The notes under the pieces were generated by a model, which was not told the origin of the DNA, made no database searches, and saw nothing but the letters and a program-made list of their open reading frames with translations. The position numbers and the translations under genes were made by a program. Positions 43,634 to 52,566 of a stretch of 64,000 nucleotides of DNA are shown in pieces. Positions within the stretch are counted from its first letter, which is position 1. Each line of letters starts with the position of its first letter. Origin of the DNA: Nonomuraea sp. PA05 (GTDB taxonomy: Bacteria; Actinomycetota; Actinomycetes; Streptosporangiales; Streptosporangiaceae). The stretch is from positions 124,001 through 188,000 of the forward strand of contig NZ_VSEY01000005.1 in the NCBI RefSeq assembly GCF_008086045.1, given 5' to 3'.

Positions 43634-43828
43634 TTACGTTACCGCCGATCCGCTCGTCAGCAACCCGCCTTGCGAAGCACCTTCTGGACGTCCCGCTGGC
43701 CGCTCGACCCCCAAGAGGATCTTCGCCGGCGTGGACTTGCCCGCTCCGTTGTCGCCGATCAGCGCGACCACCTCGCCCATCCCCAGGCTGAAGTCCTCGC
43801 CGCGCAGCGCCTCGACCCGGCCGTAGCC
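43634..43828 (-). pseudogene. Remnant of a sugar ABC transporter ATPase
   Basis: The minus strand reads [20 protein letters not shown] followed by [24 protein letters not shown], then drifts and stops at TAA 43634. It matches the start of an MglA/XylG-type sugar ATPase, including Walker A GDNGAGKS, but lacks the signature and Walker B. There is no start codon of its own; it continues in frame directly after the TAG of the glycosyltransferase gene. Clearly a truncated, decayed copy. Confidence 0.8.
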
Positions 43829-45820
43829 CTATCCGGCGCAGTCGTAGAGCCCCTCCTGACCGTCCACGGCCGCGCAGTTCTGCTGCACCCAGCTCGTCAC
43901 CTCCGAGTCGCCGCGACCGCCGGGGCCGCCGCCGCTGCCGGACAGGACGTACCGGAGCTGTCCCGAGGAGATGAGCGACTGGAGGCGGTCCACGGTCATG
44001 GCGGGGTCGCTGCCGGTGAAGCCGCCCATGGCGATCACGGGCTTGCCGGTGGACAGGATCAGGCCGGAGGCCTGCTGGGCGCTGCTCACCGCGACCAGCC
44101 ACGTGGCGCTGCCCTGGTTGGCCTCCAGGTACGTGCCCATCGCGTCGCTCACGCCGCCGCCGGGGCCACCACGCCCTCCGAATCCGGACCGTCCGCCACC
44201 TCCGGAGCCAGGCTGCGCGTTCTGCTGGTCGTCACCACCGGGGAAGCCGGCGGGCATCCGCCCCCGCGTCCCTCCAGGCCCACCGCCGAAGCCCATCCGC
44301 CCGGACGACGGCCCGGCGGTCGGGTTCGACCCGTTGACCTGCGACTGCAGCGGCGTCACCGCGTACGCGGCGGGCCCGGCCAGCCCCGCGACGACGGCGG
44401 CCACCAGCGCGACCGCCGCGATCCGCACCGCCACCCGCGCCCGCAGCCGCGCCAGCACGAGCACCACCACGGCCACCAGGGTCGCCCCGAGCACGACCCA
44501 GGCCAGCCACGGCAGCCAGTCAGGCGTGCGCCGCAGCACCACGAACGACCAGCCGCCGGTCAGCGCCACCGCCACCGGCAGCACCCAGGCCCACGCCCGC
44601 GACCGCCGGTACGCCTCCCACATCACCACGAACCCCATCCCGGCCAGCGCGGCCACCGCCGGAGCCATGGCGGTCGTGTAGTACGGGTGGAAGGTGCCGC
44701 TGGAGAAGCTGAACACCACGTAGTGCACGGCCAGCCATCCACCCCACACCAGCCAGGCCGCCCCCGAGGGCCCGTCGGCGTTCAGCCGCCGCACCCGCAG
44801 CAGGATCGCGAAGGCCAGCGCCACCACGCAGAACGGCAGCAGCCACGAGATCTGCCCGGCCAGGATGTCGTTGAACAGCCGCCCGGCCCCCGGCTCCCCG
44901 CCGAAGCCGCCGCCCCCGCCGCCCCCGCCGCCGTTGCCCCGGCCCTGGCCGAAGACGCGGCCCAGGCCGTTGTAGCCGATCACCAGGTCCCAGACGGTGT
45001 TGTCGGTGGAGCCGCCGACGTAGGGGCGGGAGTCCTCCGGCCACAGGTCGGTGATCACCATCCACCACGCGCTGGACACCACCAGCACGACCCCGGCCGC
45101 CAGCAGGTGCCCCACCCGCCTGAGCCACGGCACGCCCGCGCACACCAGGTACGCCAGCGCGAGCGCCGGCACCACCAGGTACGCCTGCAACATCTTGGCG
45201 TTGAACCCGAGCCCCACGAAGAACGCCGCCAGCAGCAGCGACCGCATCCGCCCGGTGCGCAGCGCCTCCAGGCAGAACCACGCCGACAGCACGAGCAGCA
45301 GCACGAGCACGGTGTCGGGGTTGTTGTCCCGGTTGATGGCCACGGTGATGGGGGTGAGCGTCATGACGACGGCGGCGACCAGCGCGGCGACGTGCCCGGC
45401 CGCCCCGGAGCAGGACGCGAACGCGCGCCGCACGGCCGAGTGCACCAGCCCGATGGCGGCCACCCCGGCGAGCGCCTGCGGCAGCAGCATGCTCCAGGTG
45501 CCGTAGCCGAAGATCCGCGCCGACAGGCCCATCACCCACAGCGCCAGCGGCGGCTTGTCCACGGTGATGAAGGAGCCTGCGTCGATGGCGCCGAAGAAGA
45601 ACGCCTTCCAGCTCTTGGTGCCCGACAGGATGGCGGCGGCGTAGTACTCGTTGGCGTTGCCGCTGAGCGCCCACGCGTACAGGACGAACGCCACGACGAG
45701 CACCGCCCACATGGCGGGGCGCGACCAGCGCGGGTCGCCGTGGGCGCCGAGGAAGGCGCGGGCGAGCGCGCCGCGCCCGCCGGCGGCCCGGTGACCGGGC
45801 CTGATCGCGGTGACGGTCAT
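43829..45820 (-). CDS. ArnT-like GT-C glycosyltransferase (YkcB family)
   Basis: A 663-residue polytopic glycosyltransferase. Early segment WALSGNANEYYAAAILSGTKSWKAFFF is typical of GT39/GT83-like enzymes; the catalytic loop has IDAGSFITVDKPPLALWVMG with its acidic residue. About 12 helices follow, with a cytoplasmic/periplasmic Gly-rich loop (GRGNGGGGGGGGGFGG). The C-terminal ~170 residues are soluble and Gly/Arg-rich (YkcA/B C-terminal region). It uses a polyprenyl-phosphate sugar on the outer face of the membrane. ATGA overlap with the GT2-GtrA gene. Confidence 0.9.
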   Translation of the reverse strand: MTVTAIRPGHRAAGGRGALARAFLGAHGDPRWSRPAMWAVLVVAFVLYAWALSGNANEYYAAAILSGTKSWKAFFFGAIDAGSFITVDKPPLALWVMGLSARIFGYGTWSMLLPQALAGVAAIGLVHSAVRRAFASCSGAAGHVAALVAAVVMTLTPITVAINRDNNPDTVLVLLLVLSAWFCLEALRTGRMRSLLLAAFFVGLGFNAKMLQAYLVVPALALAYLVCAGVPWLRRVGHLLAAGVVLVVSSAWWMVITDLWPEDSRPYVGGSTDNTVWDLVIGYNGLGRVFGQGRGNGGGGGGGGGFGGEPGAGRLFNDILAGQISWLLPFCVVALAFAILLRVRRLNADGPSGAAWLVWGGWLAVHYVVFSFSSGTFHPYYTTAMAPAVAALAGMGFVVMWEAYRRSRAWAWVLPVAVALTGGWSFVVLRRTPDWLPWLAWVVLGATLVAVVVLVLARLRARVAVRIAAVALVAAVVAGLAGPAAYAVTPLQSQVNGSNPTAGPSSGRMGFGGGPGGTRGRMPAGFPGGDDQQNAQPGSGGGGRSGFGGRGGPGGGVSDAMGTYLEANQGSATWLVAVSSAQQASGLILSTGKPVIAMGGFTGSDPAMTVDRLQSLISSGQLRYVLSGSGGGPGGRGDSEVTSWVQQNCAAVDGQEGLYDCAG

Positions 45821-46992
45821 CGGGTGGCCCCCCGCTTCGGGTTGAAGACCCACGCGCGCAGCAGCAGGAAGCGGACGAGCGTGGCGGCGGCGTTGGCGAC
45901 GATGACGGCGGCCAGCTCCACCCCGTGGGAGACCCCGGCGGGCAGCAGCGCGAGGCTGCCCGAGGTGAGCGCCAGCCCGACGAGGAAGGCGATCAGCCCT
46001 TCGAACTGGTGCCGCATGGCCCCGCCCGAGCCCTTCACGCCGAAGGTGAAGCGGCGGTTGGCGGCGGTGTTGGCCACGGCGGTGACGAGCAGCGCGACCG
46101 CGTTGGCCGCGAGGGGCGGCACGACCTGGCGCAGCAGCGAGTACAGCACCAGGTAGGCCAGCGTGCTGATCACGCCGACGACCGCGAACCTCGGCAGTTG
46201 CCTGGCCATGCCCTTCGGCAGCTCGGCCCGTTCGACCCTGGCGGGCACGGGGATGCGGGCGGCTCCGGACACCGTCCTGCGGCCGACGCGCAGCATTCCG
46301 CGCAGGTCGTCGAGGGCGGTCTGGACGATGTCCACCCGGCTGTCCGGGTCGTCCACCCAGTCCACGGGGACCTCGTGGATGCGCAGCCCGTGGCGCTCGG
46401 CCAGGAGCAGCAGCTCGGTGTCGAAGAACCACTGTTCGTCCTCGACACCGGGCAACAGAGCCTGGGCGATCTCCGTACGCACGGCCTTGAAGCCGCACTG
46501 CGCGTCCGAGAACCCGGCCCCCATGCCGAAACGGAGCAGCAGGTTGTAGGAGCGGGAGATGAACTCCCGCTTGGGCCCCCGCTCGACCCGCGCCGCGCGG
46601 GCCAGGCGGGTGCCGATGGCCAGGTCGCTGTGGCCGGACAGCAGCGGAGCCACCAGCGGCAGGAACGCGTCGAGGTCGGTGGACAGGTCCACGTCCATGT
46701 AGCTGACGACGTCGGCCTCGCTCTGCGACCACACCCTGCGCAGCGCCCGGCCGCGGCCCTTCTCTTCCAGGTGCACGGCCCGCACGTGCGGCAGTTCCCT
46801 GGCCAGCTCGGAGGCGAGCTGCCAGGTGTTGTCCGTGCTGGCGTTGTCGGCGATCGTGATGCGGAAGCCGTAGGGGAAGTTCCTGGTGAGGTAGGTCTGC
46901 AGCCGGGTGATGCTGGCGCGCAACGCCCGCTGCTCGTTGTAGACCGGGACGACCACCTCGACCAGGCGTGTCCGCACTGCTGTTGTCTCCAT
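45817..46992 (-). CDS. Bifunctional GT2 glycosyltransferase/GtrA flippase
   Basis: A 391-residue fusion. Residues 1-235 form a DPM1/ArnC-like GT-A enzyme: VVVPVYNEQRAL, IADNASTDNTW, DVDLSTDLDAFL (DXD region) and GFSDAQCGFKAVR. Residues about 255-385 form a four-helix GtrA domain (FAVVGVISTLAYLVLYSLL; NRRFTFGVKG). The first half would charge polyprenyl phosphate with a sugar; the second would flip it. Follows the kinase gene by 25 bp and overlaps the GT-C gene. Confidence 0.93.
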   Translation of the reverse strand: METTAVRTRLVEVVVPVYNEQRALRASITRLQTYLTRNFPYGFRITIADNASTDNTWQLASELARELPHVRAVHLEEKGRGRALRRVWSQSEADVVSYMDVDLSTDLDAFLPLVAPLLSGHSDLAIGTRLARAARVERGPKREFISRSYNLLLRFGMGAGFSDAQCGFKAVRTEIAQALLPGVEDEQWFFDTELLLLAERHGLRIHEVPVDWVDDPDSRVDIVQTALDDLRGMLRVGRRTVSGAARIPVPARVERAELPKGMARQLPRFAVVGVISTLAYLVLYSLLRQVVPPLAANAVALLVTAVANTAANRRFTFGVKGSGGAMRHQFEGLIAFLVGLALTSGSLALLPAGVSHGVELAAVIVANAAATLVRFLLLRAWVFNPKRGATR

Positions 46993-47017
46993 GCAGCTAA
47001 GGACACTTTTCGGGTCT

Positions 47018-48418
47018 TTAAGGCGACTTATCCGATTCTGAGTTACGGATGAGAGTTCCCGGCACCTCCAGCGTGGCGATGGCGCCGCCGTCCGGGGCGT
47101 TCGCCAGCCGCACGCTGCCCCCGGCCTCCGTGACCGCCTGGGCCACGATCGCCAGCCCCAGCCCCGAGCCGGGCAGGCCGCGCGCCGACGGCGAGCGCCA
47201 GAACCGCTCGAAGACGTGCGGCAGCTCCTCCTCGGGCAGGCCTGGGCCGTGGTCGCGGACGGTCAGGCGGCCGTCGCGCAGCTTCACCTCGACCTGGGCG
47301 CCAGGCGGGCTGAACTTGGCGGCGTTGTCGATGAGGTTCAGCACGGCACGTTCCAGGGACGTGGCGCTGCCCACGACGTACCAGGGGCTGAGGTCCGTGA
47401 CCACCTCTGCGCCGCGCAGCCGGGCACGCTCGACGGCGGCCGTGACCACCTCGTGGAAGCCCAGCTCGACGTGCGGCTCGTGGTCGGTGTCGCCCCTGGC
47501 CAGTTGCAGCAGGTCGGCCACCAGCGTGGACAGCTCGGCGAACTGCGCCTTCACGTTGACCAGCAGGCGCTCCTTGGCGCCCGGGTCGAGGCTGCGGCCC
47601 GTCTGCTCGCTGCGCAGCAGCAGGTCGATGTTGGTGCGCAGGGTGGTCAAGGGTGTTCGCAGCTCGTGGCCGGCGTCGGCGACGAGCTGTTTCTGGCGTT
47701 CCCTCGATCCGGCGAGGGCGGCTGTCATGGCGTTGAAGGAGGAGGACAGGCGGGCGATCTCGTCGTTGCCCTGGACGGGGATGCGCGTGTCGAGGTCCTC
47801 GGTCTGCGCGATGTGTTCGACCGCCCTGGTCAGGTCGCCGACCGGGCGCAGGGCGGAGCGGGAGATCGCGAGCCCCGCCAGGGCAGCGCCGAGCACGCCG
47901 AGCACGGAGACGCCCCCGAGCATGAGCCCCGCGTTGCGCAGCGTGCGCTGGATGTAGCCGACCGGTCTGGCCTCCATGACCGCCACACCGGGCTTGAAGT
48001 TGATCGTCACCACACGCACGTCCTTGCCGTCGGCCGTGTGGCCGTAGCGGTAGACGGGCTCACACGGCTCGAAGGCCTGCGCGTCCTTGTCGTAGTCGGG
48101 CACGATCGGTGACGGGCCGATCGAGCAGGTGGTGCCGTCGGCGTACAGTAAAGTCGCCAAGCCGTCGAGGAACGGCCCCCGCGCGCCGTTCGGCGTGCAG
48201 TTGCGCTCCATGAAGCCCTTGTCGCCGCCGCGCAGCGACTCCAGGATGCTCTGGTCGAAGTTGCCGATGAGCCGGTTCTCCAGGATGACGTAGGACGCTC
48301 CCGCGCACGTCGCGATGGCCAGCGCCACCGCCACCGTGACCAGGAGCGTGAGCCGCGTGCGCAGGGTGCCCCGCGTGGCCAGGCCGCGCAGGCTCGCGCC
48401 GAGTCCGGCGCCTTTCAC
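47018..48418 (-). CDS. Sensor histidine kinase, MprB-like
   Basis: A 466-residue kinase with two helices (about 22-44; 168-190) flanking an outside domain that has three Cys (RNCTPNG, TTCSIG, FEPCEP). A HAMP follows, then the H-box [13 protein letters not shown] with H251, N-box [13 protein letters not shown] and G-box [31 protein letters not shown] 48418 overlaps the regulator stop (GTGA). MprB relatives sense envelope stress; the extracellular Cys suggest redox or ligand sensing. Confidence 0.92.
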   Translation of the reverse strand: MKGAGLGASLRGLATRGTLRTRLTLLVTVAVALAIATCAGASYVILENRLIGNFDQSILESLRGGDKGFMERNCTPNGARGPFLDGLATLLYADGTTCSIGPSPIVPDYDKDAQAFEPCEPVYRYGHTADGKDVRVVTINFKPGVAVMEARPVGYIQRTLRNAGLMLGGVSVLGVLGAALAGLAISRSALRPVGDLTRAVEHIAQTEDLDTRIPVQGNDEIARLSSSFNAMTAALAGSRERQKQLVADAGHELRTPLTTLRTNIDLLLRSEQTGRSLDPGAKERLLVNVKAQFAELSTLVADLLQLARGDTDHEPHVELGFHEVVTAAVERARLRGAEVVTDLSPWYVVGSATSLERAVLNLIDNAAKFSPPGAQVEVKLRDGRLTVRDHGPGLPEEELPHVFERFWRSPSARGLPGSGLGLAIVAQAVTEAGGSVRLANAPDGGAIATLEVPGTLIRNSESDKSP

Positions 48419-49113
48419 TGTGTTGCCCGCAGGACATAGCCCACCCCGCGCACGGTGTGGATCACGCGCGGCTCGCCCCCGGCCTCCGTCTTGCGCCGCA
48501 GGTACATGACATACACGTCGAGCGAGTTGGACGTCGGCTCGAAGTCGAACCCCCACACCTCGCTGAGGATCTGGTCCCTGGTCAGCACCTGACGCGGATG
48601 CGCCAGGAACAGCTCCATCAGCAGGTACTCGGTCCTGGTCAGGTCGAGCCTGCGGTCGCCGCGCGTGACCTCCCTGGTCGCCGGGTCCATGTGCAGGTCG
48701 CCGTACGAGAGCGTGTCGCCCTCCGGGTTGCCCGTGCTCAGCGCGCCCCGCCGCAGCAGCGCCCTGACCCTGGCCAGCAGCTCGTCCAGCTCGAACGGCT
48801 TGACGAGGTAGTCGTCGGCCCCCGCGTCGAGCCCGGACACCCGGTCGCCGACCGCGTCGCGGGCCGTGAGCATGAGCACCGGCACGTGGTTGCCCGACCC
48901 GCGCAGCCTGCGGCACGCGGTCAGCCCGTCGAGCCTGGGCATCATGACGTCGAGCAGCACCGCGTCGTACGTCTCCGCTGCGAGGGCGTCGAGCGCCTGT
49001 TGCCCGTCGTTCGCCGTGACGACCTTGTAGCCCTCGAACTCGAGGCTCGACTGCAGAGCCTCGCGCAACGCGGGCTCGTCGTCCACTACCAGCAACCGTG
49101 CGGGCTCACTCAT
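48415..49113 (-). CDS. OmpR-family response regulator, MprA-like
   Basis: A 232-residue regulator: receiver with [12 protein letters not shown], phosphoacceptor D55 in [13 protein letters not shown], and Lys in [23 protein letters not shown]. Winged-helix output domain at about 130-232 ([44 protein letters not shown]). First gene of the operon that includes the kinase and two glycosyltransferase genes. An inverted repeat sits 18 bp upstream of its ATG. Confidence 0.95.
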   Translation of the reverse strand: MSEPARLLVVDDEPALREALQSSLEFEGYKVVTANDGQQALDALAAETYDAVLLDVMMPRLDGLTACRRLRGSGNHVPVLMLTARDAVGDRVSGLDAGADDYLVKPFELDELLARVRALLRRGALSTGNPEGDTLSYGDLHMDPATREVTRGDRRLDLTRTEYLLMELFLAHPRQVLTRDQILSEVWGFDFEPTSNSLDVYVMYLRRKTEAGGEPRVIHTVRGVGYVLRATQ

Positions 49114-49130
49114 ACTTACAGACGCTAGAT

Positions 49131-49154
49131 GTTCATCATGAGAACGTGATGAAC
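49131..49154. promoter_or_regulatory. 8-bp inverted repeat upstream of the regulator gene
   Basis: GTTCATCA and TGATGAAC, exact inverse arms separated by 8 bp. It lies 18 bp upstream of the MprA-like ATG and 25 bp beyond the P450 gene end. It is suitable for autoregulation by the response regulator, but could also act as a weak hairpin after the P450. Confidence 0.55.
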
Positions 49155-49178
49155 GACCTCACAGAAGATTCATAGGGT

Positions 49179-50369
49179 TCACCACGCCACGGGCATCGAG
49201 GTGAGCCCGAAGATGGGTCCATCGTACTTGGCGGGCAGCTCTTCCTCCGCCACGGCGAGCCGCAGGCCGGGCAGGCGTTCGAACAGCGTGCGGAGCGCGA
49301 TCTCCAGCTCGGCGCGGGCCAGGTTCTGCCCCAGGCACTGGTGGACGCCGTAGCCGAAGGCCACGTGGTGGCGGGCGCCTCGCTCGACGTCGAACTCGTC
49401 GGGCCGCTCGAACACCCGCTCGTCCCTGTTGGCGGAGGCGCCGAGCACGAAGATGCCCTCGCCCTTCCTGACGAGCTGACCGCCGATCTCCTGGTCCGCC
49501 ACGGAGACCCGGTCGAAGGCCGCCCAGTCCACGATCGAGTGGTAGCGCAGCAGCTCCTCGACCGCCATGGGCCAGCGGCCGGGGTCCTCGCGCAGGGCGG
49601 CGAGCTGGCCGGGGTGCTTCATGAGGGTGAGGGCGGCCAGGGGGATCATGTTCGCGGTGGTCTCGTGGCCGGCGACGAGCAGCAGGAACATCACGCCGAC
49701 CAGCTCGTCGTGCGTGAGCCGCCCGTCGGTGATCAGCCGGCCCAGGAGGTCGTCCCGCGGGGCCTTCCCGGCGCTGGTGACGAGCCCGTCGAGGTAGTCC
49801 CTGATCTCGTACGCGGCCGCGTGGAAGTCCTCGCCGGGGGTGAGCATCCGCCTGGTGCGCGACTGGAAGAACTCGCGTTCGTCGTACGGGACGCCGAGGA
49901 GCTGGCAGATCACCAGCGAGGGCAGGGCGAGCCCGAACGCCTGCACCAGCTCCGCCTCGGAGCCCGCCGCGACCATGTCGTCGATGAGCCCGTCCACCAG
50001 CGCCTGGATCCCCGGCCGCAGCTCCTTCATCCGCCTGACGGTGAACTCGGGGATGAGCAGCCGCCGGAACCTGGTGTGTTCGGGCGGGTCCAGGTCGATG
50101 AAGTGGCCGGTCATGAACCGTTCCAGGGCCGCCGCCTCCTCGGGCGACGGCGCGTCGTGGAGGGCCTCGCCGGGGTGTCCCGGCGTGGCCGGGCTGGTGC
50201 TGATGCCGCCGCCGCTGAGCACCTGCCGGGCCTCGGCGTGCCTGGTGACCAGCCACACCTCGCCTCTGGGCAGGGTGGCGCGGACGAGCGAGGCCTCCTC
50301 GCGCAGGGCCTCGTACTCGGGGGGCGGGGCGAACGGGCAGGTACGCGGAACGGGGAAGGAATGCGCCAT
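49179..50369 (-). CDS. Cytochrome P450 (CYP105/107-like)
   Basis: A 396-residue soluble P450. I-helix LLLVAGHETTANM, ExxR in EELLRYHSI, and haem loop FGYGVHQCLGQNLARAE with Cys345 are intact. The substrate is unknown; related bacterial P450s hydroxylate secondary metabolites or drugs. ATG 50369 has GGAGG at good distance. No ferredoxin or reductase gene is adjacent. Divergent from a TetR gene with a strong shared operator, so it is probably substrate-induced. Confidence 0.93.
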   Translation of the reverse strand: MAHSFPVPRTCPFAPPPEYEALREEASLVRATLPRGEVWLVTRHAEARQVLSGGGISTSPATPGHPGEALHDAPSPEEAAALERFMTGHFIDLDPPEHTRFRRLLIPEFTVRRMKELRPGIQALVDGLIDDMVAAGSEAELVQAFGLALPSLVICQLLGVPYDEREFFQSRTRRMLTPGEDFHAAAYEIRDYLDGLVTSAGKAPRDDLLGRLITDGRLTHDELVGVMFLLLVAGHETTANMIPLAALTLMKHPGQLAALREDPGRWPMAVEELLRYHSIVDWAAFDRVSVADQEIGGQLVRKGEGIFVLGASANRDERVFERPDEFDVERGARHHVAFGYGVHQCLGQNLARAELEIALRTLFERLPGLRLAVAEEELPAKYDGPIFGLTSMPVAW

Positions 50370-50394
50370 AGTGTTGCCTCCAGGAAGCCGATCG

Positions 50395-50424
50395 CATTGC
50401 TTACTTACGCGAAAGTAAGCAATG
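50395..50424. promoter_or_regulatory. 12-bp-arm operator between P450 and TetR
   Basis: CATTGCTTACTT (50395-50406) and AAGTAAGCAATG (50413-50424), perfect inverse arms with 6-base spacer ACGCGA. It is 26 bp upstream of the P450 start and 31 bp upstream of the TetR start, so one repressor could control both. Confidence 0.85.
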
Positions 50425-50455
50425 ATGCGATGGGCCGTCAAGTGATGGGAGCGCG

Positions 50456-51013
50456 ATGGCGGGCCGGCGGACGGACACACGAGAGCGAATCCAGCAGGTG
50501 GCGCTGGAGCTGTTCGCCGAACGCGGATACGACAAGACCTCGCTGCAGGAGGTGGCCGAGCGGCTGGAGATCACCCGACCGGCGCTCTACTACCACTTCC
50601 GCACGAAGGAGGACATCCTCGCCAGCGTGGTCGAGCGGCTGTGCGACTCGATCGACGAGCTGGTGGCCTGGGCCAAGGAGCAGCCGCCGACCGCCGGTTC
50701 GCGTCAGGAGATCCTGCGGCGCATCTCGGGGCTGCTGGAGGACCAGTGGCGGCCGCTGTTCAAGTTCGCCCAGGTGAACCAGGGCGTCATGCAGGGCAAC
50801 GCCGCCGGGCAGCGCATGCAGCAGGGCATGATCGGCATGCTGTCGGTGCTGTCCGTGCCGGGAGCGGGCGCCGTCAAGCAGTTCGAGGCCAGGCTGGCGG
50901 TGTTCGCGGTGATCCTCGGCAGCGTGCCGTTCCTGTTCGACCTGGAGCTGGACGAGACCGAGCGGGCGAACGTCGCCCTGGAGGTCGCGGCCAAGCTCGT
51001 CACCGACGAGTAG
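50456..51013 (+). CDS. TetR-family regulator of the P450
   Basis: A 185-residue protein. Helix-turn-helix at about 8-55: RERIQQVALELFAERGYDKTSLQEVAERLEITRPALYYHFRTKEDIL. The C-terminal domain is a TetR ligand pocket. The palindrome at 50395-50424 is its likely binding site. Its end overlaps the convergent FAD oxidoreductase gene by 14 bp. Confidence 0.93.
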   Translation: MAGRRTDTRERIQQVALELFAERGYDKTSLQEVAERLEITRPALYYHFRTKEDILASVVERLCDSIDELVAWAKEQPPTAGSRQEILRRISGLLEDQWRPLFKFAQVNQGVMQGNAAGQRMQQGMIGMLSVLSVPGAGAVKQFEARLAVFAVILGSVPFLFDLELDETERANVALEVAAKLVTDE

Positions 51014-52523
51014 CCGGCTCCGGCCGCAGCAGGGCCATGGCGGCGTTGTGGCCGCCGATGCCGCTGACGCCGCCGCCCCGGCGGGCGCCCGCGCCGCACA
51101 TCAGGATCCGCTCGTGCTCCGTCTCCACACCCCAGCCGCCCGCCTCCGCGTACGGCCAGCTCAGGTCGGTGTGGAAGATGTGGCCGCCGGGCAGGCCCGC
51201 GTCCCGTTCCAGGTCCACCGGGGTCTTCACCTCGACGCAGGGAGTGCCGTCGGGCGCGGCCAGCAGGCAGCCCTCGATCGGCTCCGCGAGCACCGCGTCC
51301 ATCGACGCGAACGTGGCCTCCAGCGCCTGCTTGCGCGCCTGCTCCGGGTCGTCGCGGAAGAGGCGGGCGGGCATGTGCAAGCCGAACAGCGTCATCGTCT
51401 CGGCCCTGCCCCTCAGCTCAGGGCCCAGGATGGACGCGTCGGTCAGCGAGTGGCAGTAGACCTCGGCGGGCGGCAGCTCGGGGATCATGCCGCCGGCCGC
51501 CTGCTCGTACGCCGCCGCGAGCTGGTCGCGCCCCTCGTTGATGTGGAACGTCCCGCTGAAGGCCGCCACCGGGTCCACTTCCGAGTCCTTCAGCCGGGGC
51601 AGCCGCGTCAGCACCATGTTGACCTTGAGCTGCGCTCCCTCCGGCACCGTCGCCGGCCGCCCCATCAGCCGGTCGAGCACCGCCGGCGGCAGGTTCACCA
51701 GCACGTGGCCGCCGGTCACCGTGTGCTCGCCGTCCTCCGCCACGAACGTCACCTCGCCAGACGGCGAGACGCCGACGATCTCGGCCCCCGTCCTGATCTC
51801 GGCGCCCGCCCTCCTGGCCGCCGCCTCCAGCGCACCCGACACCGCGCCCATGCCGCCCACCGGGACGTTCCAGTCGCCGGTGCCGTCGCCGATCACGTGG
51901 TACAGGAAACACCGGTTGGCCAGCAGGTCCGTGGCGGGATCCGCGAACGTGCCGATCAGCGCGTCGGTCAGCACGACGCCGCGCACCGTGTCGTCCGCGA
52001 ACCGCTCGTCCACCACCTCGCCGATCGGGCGCGCGAACAGGTCACGCCACGCCTCCGCCCCGACCAGCCGCTCGATCTCGGCCTGAGGGCGCAGCGGTTC
52101 GAGCAGCGTCGGGGCCAGCGCCTCGGCCACCCCGGCCGTCATGCCGTAGAAGCGGCGCCACGCCTCGTGGTCGGCCTCGCCGCCCGTGACGTTCCTGAAC
52201 GAGGCCGCCGTGCGCAGGTCGTCCTCGTGGTCGACCAGCAGGCCCGTGGCTGCCCTGGGGGTGTAGGAGGCGTAGCGGCGGCGGCGCAGCTCCAGGTCCA
52301 GGCCCAGGTCGCGGACGATCCTGGTGGGGAGCAGGCTCACCAGGTAGGAGTAGCGCGACAGGCGCACGTCCACGCCGGGGAACGGCCGCGCGGAGATCGC
52401 CAGGCCGCCGGCGTGCGCGTACCGCTCCAGCACCAGCACCCGGCGGCCGGCGCCGGCCAGGTAGGCCGCCGCGACCAGCCCGTTGTGCCCGCCGCCCGCC
52501 ACGACCACGTCATACGAAGCCAC
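51000..52523 (-). CDS. FAD-dependent oxidoreductase, phytoene-desaturase-like (PYROXD2-type)
   Basis: A 507-residue flavoprotein. N-terminal dinucleotide fold VVVAGGGHNGLVAAAYLAGAGRRVLVLERYAHAGG; C-terminal FAD motif ILMCGAGARRGGGVSGIGGHNAAMALL. Members of the COG1233 group desaturate carotenoids or oxidise other lipids, but the PYROXD2-like branch has unknown substrate. The GTG 52523 start fits the GGG-HNGL motif. No carotenoid genes nearby. Confidence 0.88.
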   Translation of the reverse strand: MASYDVVVAGGGHNGLVAAAYLAGAGRRVLVLERYAHAGGLAISARPFPGVDVRLSRYSYLVSLLPTRIVRDLGLDLELRRRRYASYTPRAATGLLVDHEDDLRTAASFRNVTGGEADHEAWRRFYGMTAGVAEALAPTLLEPLRPQAEIERLVGAEAWRDLFARPIGEVVDERFADDTVRGVVLTDALIGTFADPATDLLANRCFLYHVIGDGTGDWNVPVGGMGAVSGALEAAARRAGAEIRTGAEIVGVSPSGEVTFVAEDGEHTVTGGHVLVNLPPAVLDRLMGRPATVPEGAQLKVNMVLTRLPRLKDSEVDPVAAFSGTFHINEGRDQLAAAYEQAAGGMIPELPPAEVYCHSLTDASILGPELRGRAETMTLFGLHMPARLFRDDPEQARKQALEATFASMDAVLAEPIEGCLLAAPDGTPCVEVKTPVDLERDAGLPGGHIFHTDLSWPYAEAGGWGVETEHERILMCGAGARRGGGVSGIGGHNAAMALLRPEPATRR

Positions 52524-52566
52524 CCTGGCACCCTACGACCCGCTCGGCCCCTCCTCAACCAGGGAT

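Noticed and set aside
43634..43828. Considered as a true small ATPase gene
   Set aside because: No start codon and lacks signature, Walker B and H-loop; only a truncated Walker A section remains.
42314..46156. 1280-codon plus-strand open frame across DUF1266 and GT genes
   Set aside because: It runs antisense over three well-supported minus-strand coding regions and is full of Arg/Pro/Gln/His typical of antisense high-GC frames.
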